The notes under the pieces are model-generated. The model was not told the DNA's origin. It did no database searches and was given only the letters and a program-made list of their open reading frames with translations. A DNA stretch of 64,000 bases from CAIKLP01 sp965279595 (GTDB lineage: Bacteria > Bacteroidota > Bacteroidia > Sphingobacteriales > Sphingobacteriaceae). The stretch spans positions 558,001 to 622,000 of the forward strand of contig OZ257246.1 in the NCBI GenBank assembly GCA_965279595.1, written 5' to 3'. Below are positions 45,535 to 54,869 of this stretch, one piece after another (position 1 is the first letter of the stretch; each line of letters begins with the position of its first letter). Both the position numbers and the translations under genes were made by a program.

Positions 45535-45567
45535 AAAAGCATCCTGCAAATGCTACAGGATGCTTTT
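45535..45567 (-). terminator. rho-independent terminator between the two PKD paralogues
   Basis: A 12-base-pair stem (45535-45546 and 45556-45567) with a 9-base loop and a U-run on the minus strand. It terminates the upstream paralogue, so the two genes are transcribed separately. Confidence 0.85.
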
Positions 45568-45588
45568 CCAAAAATCGATTTTAACTTT

Positions 45589-48153
45589 TTATTCTAAAAT
45601 TAATTTAGACGTATTTACTTTATCGCCAGTAGTTAATTGCAAATAGTATAAGCCTTTACTGATATCACTAAAATCTAATTGTTTTTTATGATTCACAGAA
45701 ATTTCATCATAACTTTTTACAAAAACTATTCTACCAACTTGATCAATTAATTTCACATTTAAAGTAGACGGTTTATCAGAAATCAATTCAAGGTTGACCA
45801 CACCTTTACTTGGATTAGGTTTGATTCTTACTAATTTAATATTCAAATTAATATTTAAACCAACACCATTAGTTACTTCAATAATTCTAGTTGCAGTATT
45901 AACACATCCCGATGTATCAGTAAAACTATACGTTACCTTATGTGTACCTAAACCAGCAACAGCAGGATCAAACATACCATTTGATACACCTGTTCCTGAA
46001 TATACACCACCAGTTGGTAAGCCGCCTATTAAATTAAAGGCTGGTAAATTGGGATTCACAGGATTGATACTATCTAATGTTACAACTGGAAGGGGTTTGT
46101 ATCTAATTTTTATTGTATCAGTAGTTAATTTACATAAACCATTAGCAGCAATTACTTCACAAGTATAATCACCTGCTACTTTCACTGTGATGCTTCTGGT
46201 TGTTGCACCTGTATTCCACAAATAAGTTCCGCCTGCTTGTGATGCTGTTAATGTTACATTTTTTCCTTCACACAAATTATTTGCACTTACAATAGTTGCT
46301 TTATTTGGTAAAGTATTTACAATTACATAACCATCTTTGTCTTGTAATTTACCATCAACTGTTAAAGTAACTTTAAATCTACCTGCAGTATTATAGGTAA
46401 TTACTGGATTAGCTAGAGATGATGTAGCTGGCGTGCCACCTTGAAATGTCCAACTAAAATTACTTCCGCTAAAATTGGAAGTGTTTGTATATGATATTAC
46501 TTCACCCGGACAAATTACTGTTTTGTCAGAAGCAAAATCTGCAACACTTGCTGATGGATGAATTTTAGCCCACCAAGTTGCCCAAGTATTTGCAGTATAT
46601 CCAGCATACTCTTGAACTGTCCAAAATACTGTATCATTGATTGGATCAATCACAGTATTTGTATAATCTCCCCATCTGTTTCTGGTTCCACCAAAATCTT
46701 TGAAATAAACATTTTCTCCACCTTTGAAAAGATATTCATCTCGTAGGGTATTAATAGGATCCGCAGCAGTTCTAAAAGAATAAGAACCACTAGGATATTG
46801 TTTAGCTGAAAAACTTGCGTACCCAATTAATACATCATTTAATTTATTAACTGCAATGCTTGGGAAAGAAAAGAATTTTTCACCTGTCGGATCATCAATT
46901 AAATTTCTTTGTAAAATAGCACCTGCAGAATCTAATTGCCACCATTGTACACTACTTCTAGTTGCACCCGATGAAGGTAGAAATACTGAATGTACTGCAT
47001 AAATTTTCCCATCACGTACAACTACTTGACGCATTCTATGATCATTGGTTGCTACAGTTTTTGTAGTACCTAATTGTGGAGCAAAATTAGTATTACTATT
47101 GCCAGTACTAGCCCATGGATTTGGAGTTTGAATAATTGTTTCAGCTGATAATAATTCATTACCAACAGTACCCGTTATTGTTCTTAAACCTAATCTCCCA
47201 TTTCCACCACTATTTCCAGTTGAAACTCTTATGGTGTACATTTTACCTATGGAGTTATCATAATGAATAGAAGGGCAAGCAATAGCAGTTGCTTCTGTAG
47301 TAATATTAAATAATTTGTACTGACCTGTACCTCCAGCATAAACATCTGCTTTATTCCAAACATAAATTTGATGCGCAGTAGCTGTAAATCCTGACATAGC
47401 AAACAAATTCATTTGAACAACAATCCATTTATCATTGAAACCAATACTTGGATAATCAACCCATTTTTGATTTGTTGCGTCTACATCAACTTTGTATAAA
47501 GTCCAAGCTCCAGTTGGGTCGCTAGTTTGAGACGCTCCTAATAAAGTAGATGAAGTATTTGATTGTGAATTACAAGATGAAACGATTATCCATCTATTAG
47601 AAAAATGATCATATAAAACTTTAGGGTCATAAGCACCAGACACACCGCCTAAAGATGCCCAAAAAGCATTTAAAGTTACTGTACTTAAAACAACACCATT
47701 CCTATCAGCAATTCTAACTTGAGTATTTAAAGTTGTCATAACATGGTTTGGACCAACAGCACCATTAACATCAGGAGGGATGGAAGTATTGTTGTCATTC
47801 AGTCCATTGAAATTAGCAATCGGCGAAGGAGAAGGATTTGGAACCATTCGTTTCGCTTTAGACAAATCAATTTTGCCAAATGGGTCATTCTGAATAGTTT
47901 TTCCGGTTGGATCAATATCAATTTCAGGAATAGGATTAGCTTTTCTATTTCCAATAAATTGAATTGGTTTTGGAGCTGGTTTATTGTAGGCTTCCACTAA
48001 GGCAATGGCGTTAAAATTAATAACGGCATGACTTGTAGCAATTCCATTATTGCTTGTTACACTTTTATCATCTTGAGCTTTCAAGTTGATAGAAAAAAGC
48101 ATAGCAGCAATCAATAAAGCAGCTCTACATTTTGAAGGTAGATATGTTTGCAT
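45589..48153 (-). CDS. large secreted PKD-domain protein with T9SS sorting domain (paralogue 2)
   Basis: An 854-residue secreted protein with the same plan as its downstream neighbour. It has a signal peptide, an N-terminal propeller-like domain (PPDVNGAVGPNHVMTTLN, YDPKVLYDHFSNRWIIVSS), a PKD-like domain (ISYTNTSNFSGSNFSWTF) and an Ig-like domain (LTASQAGGTYLWNTGATT). It ends in a T9SS type A sorting domain (IKPNPSKGVVNLEL, KGLYYLQLTTGD). Long stretches match the neighbour residue by residue, so the pair arose by tandem duplication. Divergence is strongest at the N-terminus and in the sorting domain. No enzymatic motif is seen. Confidence 0.85.
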   Translation of the reverse strand: MQTYLPSKCRAALLIAAMLFSINLKAQDDKSVTSNNGIATSHAVINFNAIALVEAYNKPAPKPIQFIGNRKANPIPEIDIDPTGKTIQNDPFGKIDLSKAKRMVPNPSPSPIANFNGLNDNNTSIPPDVNGAVGPNHVMTTLNTQVRIADRNGVVLSTVTLNAFWASLGGVSGAYDPKVLYDHFSNRWIIVSSCNSQSNTSSTLLGASQTSDPTGAWTLYKVDVDATNQKWVDYPSIGFNDKWIVVQMNLFAMSGFTATAHQIYVWNKADVYAGGTGQYKLFNITTEATAIACPSIHYDNSIGKMYTIRVSTGNSGGNGRLGLRTITGTVGNELLSAETIIQTPNPWASTGNSNTNFAPQLGTTKTVATNDHRMRQVVVRDGKIYAVHSVFLPSSGATRSSVQWWQLDSAGAILQRNLIDDPTGEKFFSFPSIAVNKLNDVLIGYASFSAKQYPSGSYSFRTAADPINTLRDEYLFKGGENVYFKDFGGTRNRWGDYTNTVIDPINDTVFWTVQEYAGYTANTWATWWAKIHPSASVADFASDKTVICPGEVISYTNTSNFSGSNFSWTFQGGTPATSSLANPVITYNTAGRFKVTLTVDGKLQDKDGYVIVNTLPNKATIVSANNLCEGKNVTLTASQAGGTYLWNTGATTRSITVKVAGDYTCEVIAANGLCKLTTDTIKIRYKPLPVVTLDSINPVNPNLPAFNLIGGLPTGGVYSGTGVSNGMFDPAVAGLGTHKVTYSFTDTSGCVNTATRIIEVTNGVGLNINLNIKLVRIKPNPSKGVVNLELISDKPSTLNVKLIDQVGRIVFVKSYDEISVNHKKQLDFSDISKGLYYLQLTTGDKVNTSKLILE

Positions 48154-48260
48154 AATACTTATTGTTTATAGTAATTAGTAAATATAAGAATTTTCAAGTA
48201 TCTCTGAGAATCAAATAAATAATTTCACAACAATTTGAATACATTTGAGTTTAATTCGCC

Positions 48261-49697
48261 ATGTATAAACCAGGTCAAATATTACTTCTAGTCTGTTTTT
48301 TAACAATTAGTGCATGTTCTGTAAAAAAAACAGAAGCCCCCAAACCCAACATGGGTGCAACTAAATCAATCAATTTGCCATTGTCTACTATAAACATCCC
48401 AATTCGTTTAAATTGTGTTGATTTAGAAAATTCAATCAACAAACTATTTATTGGGGTTTTGTATAATGACGATAGTTATGACAATAATAATGCAGATAAT
48501 TTATTATTAAAAATTACAAAAATAGGTGATTTCAAAATCATTGCTATCAATGATAAATTTACAATAACTGCCCCTTTAGAAATTTATGTAAAAGGAAGAT
48601 TAAAGAAAGATTTCTTTAGTTTATTTGATCAATCAGTTGGAATTGATCAATCTAAAGATGCAACTTTTAGAATTAATGTAGTCATCAACACCAAATTAAG
48701 CATAAGTTCAAATTGGGATATTATTACAAAAAGCGAAGCTAGTTTTCAGTGGCGTGAAAGGCCTTACTTAGAATTAGGACCAATTAAAATACCCATTGCT
48801 TCTATCATAGAAAGTGCAGTGAATTCACAAATCAAAGAAGTGAATAATAAATTAGATGCTGAAGTAAGTAGATTGATAAAAATTAAACCAACAATAGAAA
48901 AATATTGGAATGATTTTCAACAACCCAAATTAATTAATGAGCAATATCAAAGCTATCTGCAATTAAAGCCTGAATCAATTGCAGCAACTAACATTAAAAG
49001 TGATGGTAAAACCATAAGTTTTTACACTGCTTTAAAATCTGAAATCAATATATTTTCTGGAACTAAACCATTAGTAGATAACATTAAGCCACTCCCAAAT
49101 TTATCTCAAAATCAAAAAGCAGATAGTAGCTTTTCATTATTTTTTGGAACAGAAATAAAATATGATTTCGCAACTGCATTGGCTAAAAAAGAATTTGTAG
49201 GTAAAACCTTTACCTATGAAAATAATAAACAAAGTGTAACTGTAAATGACTTAAGTTTTTTTGGTAATGGTGACCAATTGGGAGTGAAGATTAATGTAAA
49301 TGGCTTTGCAAAAAAAGGATTGTTTACAAAAAAATTCAAAGGCGATTTATATGCTTTAGGAACCCCCGTTTATGATCCAATCACTAAAGTGCTTTTAATA
49401 AAAAATTTCGATTTTGATTTAAAAAGTAAAGATGTATTATTAGGAACATCAGAGTGGTTATTCAAAGGCACTTTTAAAAAGCAAATTGAAGGTAAATTAG
49501 CATATTCACTAAAGTCAGATATTGAAAACTCAAGTAAAATTGCTAATGATGCTTTGAAAAATGCCAAATTTAATAATATAAGACTTGATGGAAAGATTGA
49601 AGACATTGATTTGGAAGGTATTTATATTGGAGAAGAATCAATTAAAGTAATTATTAAATCAACAGGAATTCTTGCTGTAAAACTTTTAAATTTTTAA
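48261..49697 (+). CDS. DUF4403 family lipoprotein
   Basis: A 478-residue lipoprotein (lipobox ISAC near residue 19) that fits DUF4403. It has INLPLSTINIPIRLNCVDLENSINKLF at the start, a long beta-rich body, and the KIKPTIEKYW and FDFDLKSKDVLLGTSEWLFKG segments. The fold of this family is thought to be an extended beta-rich lipid-transfer-like (BPI/TULIP-like) structure; I hold that as tentative. It is probably outer-membrane attached. It is a single-gene unit diverging from the PKD paralogues. A TACATTTG element at 48240-48247 lies 14 bases before the ATG. Confidence 0.82.
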   Translation: MYKPGQILLLVCFLTISACSVKKTEAPKPNMGATKSINLPLSTINIPIRLNCVDLENSINKLFIGVLYNDDSYDNNNADNLLLKITKIGDFKIIAINDKFTITAPLEIYVKGRLKKDFFSLFDQSVGIDQSKDATFRINVVINTKLSISSNWDIITKSEASFQWRERPYLELGPIKIPIASIIESAVNSQIKEVNNKLDAEVSRLIKIKPTIEKYWNDFQQPKLINEQYQSYLQLKPESIAATNIKSDGKTISFYTALKSEINIFSGTKPLVDNIKPLPNLSQNQKADSSFSLFFGTEIKYDFATALAKKEFVGKTFTYENNKQSVTVNDLSFFGNGDQLGVKINVNGFAKKGLFTKKFKGDLYALGTPVYDPITKVLLIKNFDFDLKSKDVLLGTSEWLFKGTFKKQIEGKLAYSLKSDIENSSKIANDALKNAKFNNIRLDGKIEDIDLEGIYIGEESIKVIIKSTGILAVKLLNF

Positions 49698-49775
49698 TTG
49701 ATATTGAATTATCAAACAACTTTCAAAGAATATTTAAATTGCAATTAAAAATATGCCAAAAGAATAAGTAGAAAA

Positions 49776-50285
49776 ATGAAAAAACCAGAATTAACAGAAT
49801 TCAATTCCTATCATCAGAAATACATTGATTTAGTAGATGATGATTTAGTAAATTTCTTAATTAAACAACAGAAGCATTTCAATGAAGTCATATTATCAAT
49901 TCCTGAATCAAAAGGAGATTTTCAATATGCAGAAGGCAAATGGAGTATTAAAGGTTTGGTTTCGCACATTAATGATACGGAAAGAATATTTGCATATAGA
50001 GCACTTACTTTCGCTCGAGGAGATCAATCAGAATTGCCAGGCTATGATGAAAATAATTATGTAAGTTCATTTAACCCGAACCTCATAACTTTTGAAAATT
50101 ATTTAGCTGAATTCAATGGTTTAAGGATGTCGACAATTGCCTTGTGTAATTCCATAACTGAGGAAATGGGGGCTAGGACTGGGTTTGCAAATGGAAATAT
50201 CTTAAGTGCAAGAGCAGCATTATACATCACAGGAGGGCATTTAGCACATCATATCTCAATTTTAATGAGTAGGTATTTAAAATAA
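49776..50285 (+). CDS. DinB family protein
   Basis: A 169-residue four-helix DinB-fold protein. It shows KWSIKGLVSHINDTERIFAYRALTFARGD, with the first metal-binding His, and ALYITGGHLAHHISILMSRYL, with the C-terminal HLAHH ligands. It also has LPGYDENNYV, typical of this branch. DinB proteins are metal-dependent and may use small thiols; function here is unknown. This is the third DinB-superfamily gene in the window, in a different subfamily from the two at 28-29 kb. The nucleoside transporter follows 27 bases later. Confidence 0.87.
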   Translation: MKKPELTEFNSYHQKYIDLVDDDLVNFLIKQQKHFNEVILSIPESKGDFQYAEGKWSIKGLVSHINDTERIFAYRALTFARGDQSELPGYDENNYVSSFNPNLITFENYLAEFNGLRMSTIALCNSITEEMGARTGFANGNILSARAALYITGGHLAHHISILMSRYLK

Positions 50286-50312
50286 TTCTATTTTAGAGAA
50301 AAATATTTTCAA

Positions 50313-51596
50313 ATGGATCGTTACTTCGGCGTTATTGGCATTGTTTTAATACTAGGTTTAGCCTTGCTACTTTCAAATAATCGTAAAGCAATTAATAAAA
50401 GACTTGTATTTACTGGTTTAGCAATACAAGGTTTATTGGCAATTTTTATTTTGAAAATTCCTTTGGGCCAAGTTGTATTTGCTAAAATGGGATATTTAGT
50501 AACTAAGATTCTTGATTATTCTAATAAAGGTGCTGATTTTGTTTTTGGTCCATTAGTAAATTCAAATTTATTAGCACCACTTTTTGGTCCAGCCAATACA
50601 TTTATATTTTTCTTTAAAATTATACCAACAATTATTTTCGTTTCTGTATTAGTTAGCATTGCTTACCATGTTGGTATCATGCAAAGAATTGTTGCGGTTT
50701 TTGCAAGAGCTGTACATTGGTTAATGGGAGTTAGTGGTTCTGAAGCATTGTCAAATGTAGGCAGTGCCTTTGTAGGACAAGTAGAAGCTCAAATTATGAT
50801 TAAGCCGTATATATCAGGAATGACTATGTCAGAATTATTGGCAAGCATGGCCGGAAGCATGGCCTGTATTGCAGGTGGAGTAATGGCTGTATATATCTCA
50901 ATGGGTGTGCCGGCAGAATATTTAATTGCAGCTAGTATTATGGCTGCTCCGGGAGCTTTGGTGATTTCCAAAATTGTTTATCCAGAAACTGAAGAATCTG
51001 AAACTAAGGGTAAAGTAAAATTAGAAATCAAAAAAGCCCATGCTAATTTAATGGATGCAATTTCACATGGCGCAGGTGATGGAATGAGAATTTCCCTAAA
51101 TGTTATTGCCATGCTTTTAGGTTTCATTGCATTGATTGCAATGGTAGATGCAGGATTAGGTTGGGTAGGAAGAGCATTATATGAAAACACAAGTCTAGAT
51201 TTAAGCATGATAGGAATCTCTTTAAAGGAGCTGAGTTTAAAAGAAATTTTGGGTTCGGTTTTTTCTGTATTTGCTTGGGCAATGGGAGTACCTTCAAAAG
51301 ACACTCATATAGTTGGAGCTTTAATGGGAACTAAATTAGTGATCAATGAGTTTGTTGCCTATTCTAACTTATCACCTCTTATTAGTTCAGGTGTGTTATC
51401 ACATAAATCTATTGTAATTGTAAGTTTTGCTTTATGTGGATTTGCAAACTTTAGTTCCATCGCAATTCAAGTTGGTGGTATTGGAGAGCTTGCTCCTGAT
51501 AGAAGAGCAGACTTAGCTAAACTGGGATTTAAGGCTTTAATTTGTGGAACTTTAGCTTCTTATTTATCAGCAACCATTGCAGGATTACTTTTGTAA
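50313..51596 (+). CDS. nupC: concentrative nucleoside transporter (CNT/NupC family)
   Basis: A 427-residue inner-membrane Na+ or H+ nucleoside symporter. It has the CNT family signatures: GSEALSNVGSAFVGQVEAQIMIKPYI (substrate and cation binding hairpin), MACIAGGVMAVYISMGVP, and VFAWAMGVPSKDTHIVGALMGTKLVINEFVAY. GFANFSSIAIQVGGIG lies near the end. Multiple hydrophobic helices run through the protein. It imports nucleosides for salvage. It converges on the signalling operon, 6 bases from the next stop codon, with no obvious hairpin between. Confidence 0.94.
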   Translation: MDRYFGVIGIVLILGLALLLSNNRKAINKRLVFTGLAIQGLLAIFILKIPLGQVVFAKMGYLVTKILDYSNKGADFVFGPLVNSNLLAPLFGPANTFIFFFKIIPTIIFVSVLVSIAYHVGIMQRIVAVFARAVHWLMGVSGSEALSNVGSAFVGQVEAQIMIKPYISGMTMSELLASMAGSMACIAGGVMAVYISMGVPAEYLIAASIMAAPGALVISKIVYPETEESETKGKVKLEIKKAHANLMDAISHGAGDGMRISLNVIAMLLGFIALIAMVDAGLGWVGRALYENTSLDLSMIGISLKELSLKEILGSVFSVFAWAMGVPSKDTHIVGALMGTKLVINEFVAYSNLSPLISSGVLSHKSIVIVSFALCGFANFSSIAIQVGGIGELAPDRRADLAKLGFKALICGTLASYLSATIAGLLL

Positions 51597-51602
51597 TAAA
51601 AA

Positions 51603-52691
51603 CTAAGAAACGTTATTAGGAATTTCAATTATTAATTTTGTTCCTAAATTTATTGTTGATTCAACATGAATTGTTCCTTCTATTTTTTTCAAAGCTTCAT
51701 GTACAACATATAAGCCTACACCTGAGCCTGCATTTTTGTGGGCTCCTCTGAAAAACATTTTAAAAATATTATGCAAATGTTCTTCATCAATTCCAATTCC
51801 ATTATCTTCTATTTCAATTTGAGATTTTTCATGATTAGTTAAAATGCTTATTCTAATATTGTGATTGCTCTTGTTATCATCTTTATAACGAATGGCGTTA
51901 GTTAACACATTACTCAAAATAATTTTAACTCTTGATTCATCTGTTCTAATATGCAATGGCTCATTTATTTCTTTCGTGAATTGTATATTATGTACGTCTT
52001 CTTTGATTTTTAAATCACCCCATACTTCATTTACAAGTTCCTCAAAATTGATGAAATTCAGTTGGATGCCTAACCTAGTTGAACGATAATATTTAATAAT
52101 ATTTTGAACAAATGTGTCCATCTTATTCACTGTTCCTTCTAGCATGTCAAAATATCCAAATGCTGTTTCTGCATCCTCAGATTTTGCTACTTTTATTAAA
52201 CCTAGAATAGAAGCTAATGGTGCTCTTAAATCATGAGATGCGCTGTAAACAAATTTATCTAATTCTTCATAGGCCTTTTTTAATTCTATATTTTGTTCTC
52301 TTAATAAAAATTTGGTGTGATAAATTTCATATGCATTTTGAATCGCAACTGATATCACTTGCTGGTCCCATGGCTTATCAATGAACCGATAAATTTGTCC
52401 TCTATTGATTGCTTCAACTACTGCTTGGATATCTGTATATCCTGTTAAAAGAATTCTAATAGGATGAGGATACTTATGCAAGATAGATTCGAAGAATTCA
52501 ACGCCAGTCATTCCTGGCATTCGTTGATCGCAAATAATCACATGTACTTTTTCCTCAGCAAGAATTACATTTCCATTTTCAGCCGAGTCTGCTAAAAATA
52601 TTTCATAATCTTTCCTAAACAAAGCTTTGAATGAGTTCAAGTTGTTCACCTCATCATCCACATACAATACTCGAATCCGTTCCTTCTTCAT
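51603..52691 (-). CDS. hybrid protein: N-terminal receiver plus histidine kinase
   Basis: A 362-residue cytoplasmic protein. The receiver (residues 1-120) has the acidic VDDE, phospho-acceptor Asp55 in ICDQRMPGMTGVEF, and KPWD lysine. A short coiled coil leads to HisKA with His153 in SASHDLRAPL and a complete HATPase (NVLTNAIRY, DNGIGIDEEHLHNIFKMFFRG, SGVGLYV). There is no membrane segment, so activity is probably set by phosphorylation of the receiver. The receiver is strikingly like the stand-alone one at 56824. It is the last gene of a four-gene operon, 30 bases after the 7TMR-DISM kinase, its likely partner in a relay (inference). Confidence 0.92.
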   Translation of the reverse strand: MKKERIRVLYVDDEVNNLNSFKALFRKDYEIFLADSAENGNVILAEEKVHVIICDQRMPGMTGVEFFESILHKYPHPIRILLTGYTDIQAVVEAINRGQIYRFIDKPWDQQVISVAIQNAYEIYHTKFLLREQNIELKKAYEELDKFVYSASHDLRAPLASILGLIKVAKSEDAETAFGYFDMLEGTVNKMDTFVQNIIKYYRSTRLGIQLNFINFEELVNEVWGDLKIKEDVHNIQFTKEINEPLHIRTDESRVKIILSNVLTNAIRYKDDNKSNHNIRISILTNHEKSQIEIEDNGIGIDEEHLHNIFKMFFRGAHKNAGSGVGLYVVHEALKKIEGTIHVESTINLGTKLIIEIPNNVS

Positions 52692-52721
52692 TTAATTTTT
52701 ATATGCTGATATATTGAATAA

Positions 52722-54866
52722 TTAGACTTGACTGATTGGTAATGATATGATGAACTCTGTGCCAACACCGATTTCTGATTCAACACGTATATCACCTCTA
52801 TGCAATTCAATGATGCTGTAAACAATTGATAGACCTAAACCAGTTCCTTCTCCTGCTTTCTTAGTAGTAAAAAAAGGTTCGAAAATTTTACTTCTAGTTT
52901 CTTCATCCATTCCAGTACCATTATCTTTTATTCGAATAATTACCTTATTGTTTTCTTGCGTAGTTCTAATTGTAACTTTTCCATCATCAGTATTTCCGTG
53001 AGATTCCATTACAGCTTGAGCTGCATTGTTGATGATATTCATAAATACTTGATTCAACTTTCCTGCATAACATTCAATTTCAGGAATCAAACCAAGCTCT
53101 TTTTGTACATGAACTTTGCCTCTGAAAGTACTATTTAAGATAATTAAAGTTGAATCAATTCCTTCATTCACATTTGCAAATTTCAAATCAGATTCATCTA
53201 ATCTTGAGAAGCTTTTAAGACCCTTTACAATTTCAACTGTTCTACCTGCACCATCTGCCATACCTTTCAAGAGTACATCAATTTCATGAGTGAGGTAATC
53301 ATAGTCTAATTCTTTCTTCAATTTAAACACTTCGTTGAATTTCAATTTATCTTCTTCAGAAATAATGAATTCTTCAAACTTTTCTATTATCATTAAGATA
53401 TCATCAATATCTCTTCTTAACGGTTTAATATTAGAGCTCACAAAATTAATCGGGTTGTTAATCTCATGGGCAATACCTGCAGTAAGCTGACCTAATGAAG
53501 CCATTTTCTCAGCATCCACCAATTTTGTTTGTGCATTTTTCAAGTCCTCGAGTGCTTTACTCAATTCCATATTTGCCTCATGCAATTTTTTTGTTCGCTC
53601 GGTAACTTTTTCTTCCAAGTAAACATTTTGCTCTCTGATTATTCTTTCATTCTCTAAAGAAACTCTCAAAGCTTCTGCTTGCGACGCTTCCTTTTCTTTT
53701 CTATATAAATTTATTTTATCAGCAAGTGCAAATGAAAGTAACGTAACTTCTAATGCTGATCCAATTTGAAGTGCATAATAAGTTAAATTATTATATGGAA
53801 GAATGTTGAAATTTCTTAAAGCAAAAATTACTACGCTCACTAAAAAGATCGACCAAGCCACTAAAAAGAATTTTGCAGGTCGGTAACCTTGGCTGCTTAT
53901 TTTGTAGGCAATAAATATGCACAACAACGACCCAAACATTGCCGTTAATTGCAATAAATTTTGAGCATAATAAAATTGATTGAATACACTTAAAAGCAAA
54001 CACAATGTATAAAAACCAAATATCCAGTTTAAGATTTGATGCCCTTTGTAATAGTTCTCTTTAGTGTTTAAAAAATTCTTTACAAACGCAATGGCTGTCC
54101 AACCGTTGAAAATTGGAATTAAAAATGTGCTCTGTGTAACTAACCAAAGATTGTTAGGCCATAAATATTTAAACCCATAACCTTGAAGTACAACTTGTGT
54201 TAATCCAACAAAAATAATATAGGATACATAATATAAATAACTTCTATCTCTTACCGTAATATAAATAAAGAGATTATAAATCGCCATTACCAAAATAATT
54301 CCGATATACAAACCGAAAACTAAATCTTTGGTAATTAAATCCTCATAAATATTTTTTGGAACACCTAAAGTAAGTGGCAATTGAATTTGCTCTCCACTTC
54401 TTATCTTCATGAAATATTCTTTGGTCTCGCCTTTCTCTAAATCTAAATAATATAAATAGTTTTGATTATCAATTTCTCTTGACTTAAACCCAGCAAGTTC
54501 ACCTGAAATGGTTTTGCTAAATAAGGAATCTTTGTTAGGCGAATAGAATTCTATTTCATCTATTATCGGATATTCCAATCGTAGAAGCAGTCGGGGATTA
54601 TCAGATTCATTTTTAATTTTAAATCGAATCCAATGGGTAGAACTGCTAATCCCTAAATTTGGAGTAGCTTCAGATTTAAACTCAAAATCACTTTTGATTC
54701 TTACTTCTTGTAATTCAAGTTTGTTGGTTAGATCATTGAAAATTCCTACATCTTTTCCAAATGCGATGACAGAATTTTCATTTTTAAAATATATAACATG
54801 ATCTGCTTTTACCTGAAAATTGCAGAGCAGAAGTACAAATAATGCTAATAGATTACAAAAACGCAT
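52722..54866 (-). CDS. 7TMR-DISM sensor histidine kinase
   Basis: A 714-residue membrane sensor kinase. A signal sequence is followed by an extracellular jelly-roll-type 7TMR-DISM domain (STHWIRFKIKNESDNPRLLLRLEY, FKSREIDNQNYLYYLDL). Seven transmembrane helices (about residues 180-390) come next. A coiled coil leads to HisKA (LGQLTAGIAHEINNPINFV) and HATPase (NIINNAAQAVMES, DNGTGMDEETRSKIFEPFFTTK, GTGLGLSIVYSI). The extracellular domain is of a type thought to bind carbohydrates or other small ligands. It lies between the GNAT-like gene (3 bases upstream) and the receiver-kinase gene, implying joint function. Confidence 0.93.
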   Translation of the reverse strand: MRFCNLLALFVLLLCNFQVKADHVIYFKNENSVIAFGKDVGIFNDLTNKLELQEVRIKSDFEFKSEATPNLGISSSTHWIRFKIKNESDNPRLLLRLEYPIIDEIEFYSPNKDSLFSKTISGELAGFKSREIDNQNYLYYLDLEKGETKEYFMKIRSGEQIQLPLTLGVPKNIYEDLITKDLVFGLYIGIILVMAIYNLFIYITVRDRSYLYYVSYIIFVGLTQVVLQGYGFKYLWPNNLWLVTQSTFLIPIFNGWTAIAFVKNFLNTKENYYKGHQILNWIFGFYTLCLLLSVFNQFYYAQNLLQLTAMFGSLLCIFIAYKISSQGYRPAKFFLVAWSIFLVSVVIFALRNFNILPYNNLTYYALQIGSALEVTLLSFALADKINLYRKEKEASQAEALRVSLENERIIREQNVYLEEKVTERTKKLHEANMELSKALEDLKNAQTKLVDAEKMASLGQLTAGIAHEINNPINFVSSNIKPLRRDIDDILMIIEKFEEFIISEEDKLKFNEVFKLKKELDYDYLTHEIDVLLKGMADGAGRTVEIVKGLKSFSRLDESDLKFANVNEGIDSTLIILNSTFRGKVHVQKELGLIPEIECYAGKLNQVFMNIINNAAQAVMESHGNTDDGKVTIRTTQENNKVIIRIKDNGTGMDEETRSKIFEPFFTTKKAGEGTGLGLSIVYSIIELHRGDIRVESEIGVGTEFIISLPISQV

Positions 54867-54869
54867 CTC

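Noticed and set aside
45794..48000. plus-strand frames opposite the PKD paralogue
   Set aside because: They are shadows of the minus-strand coding sequence and lack any start region or family likeness.
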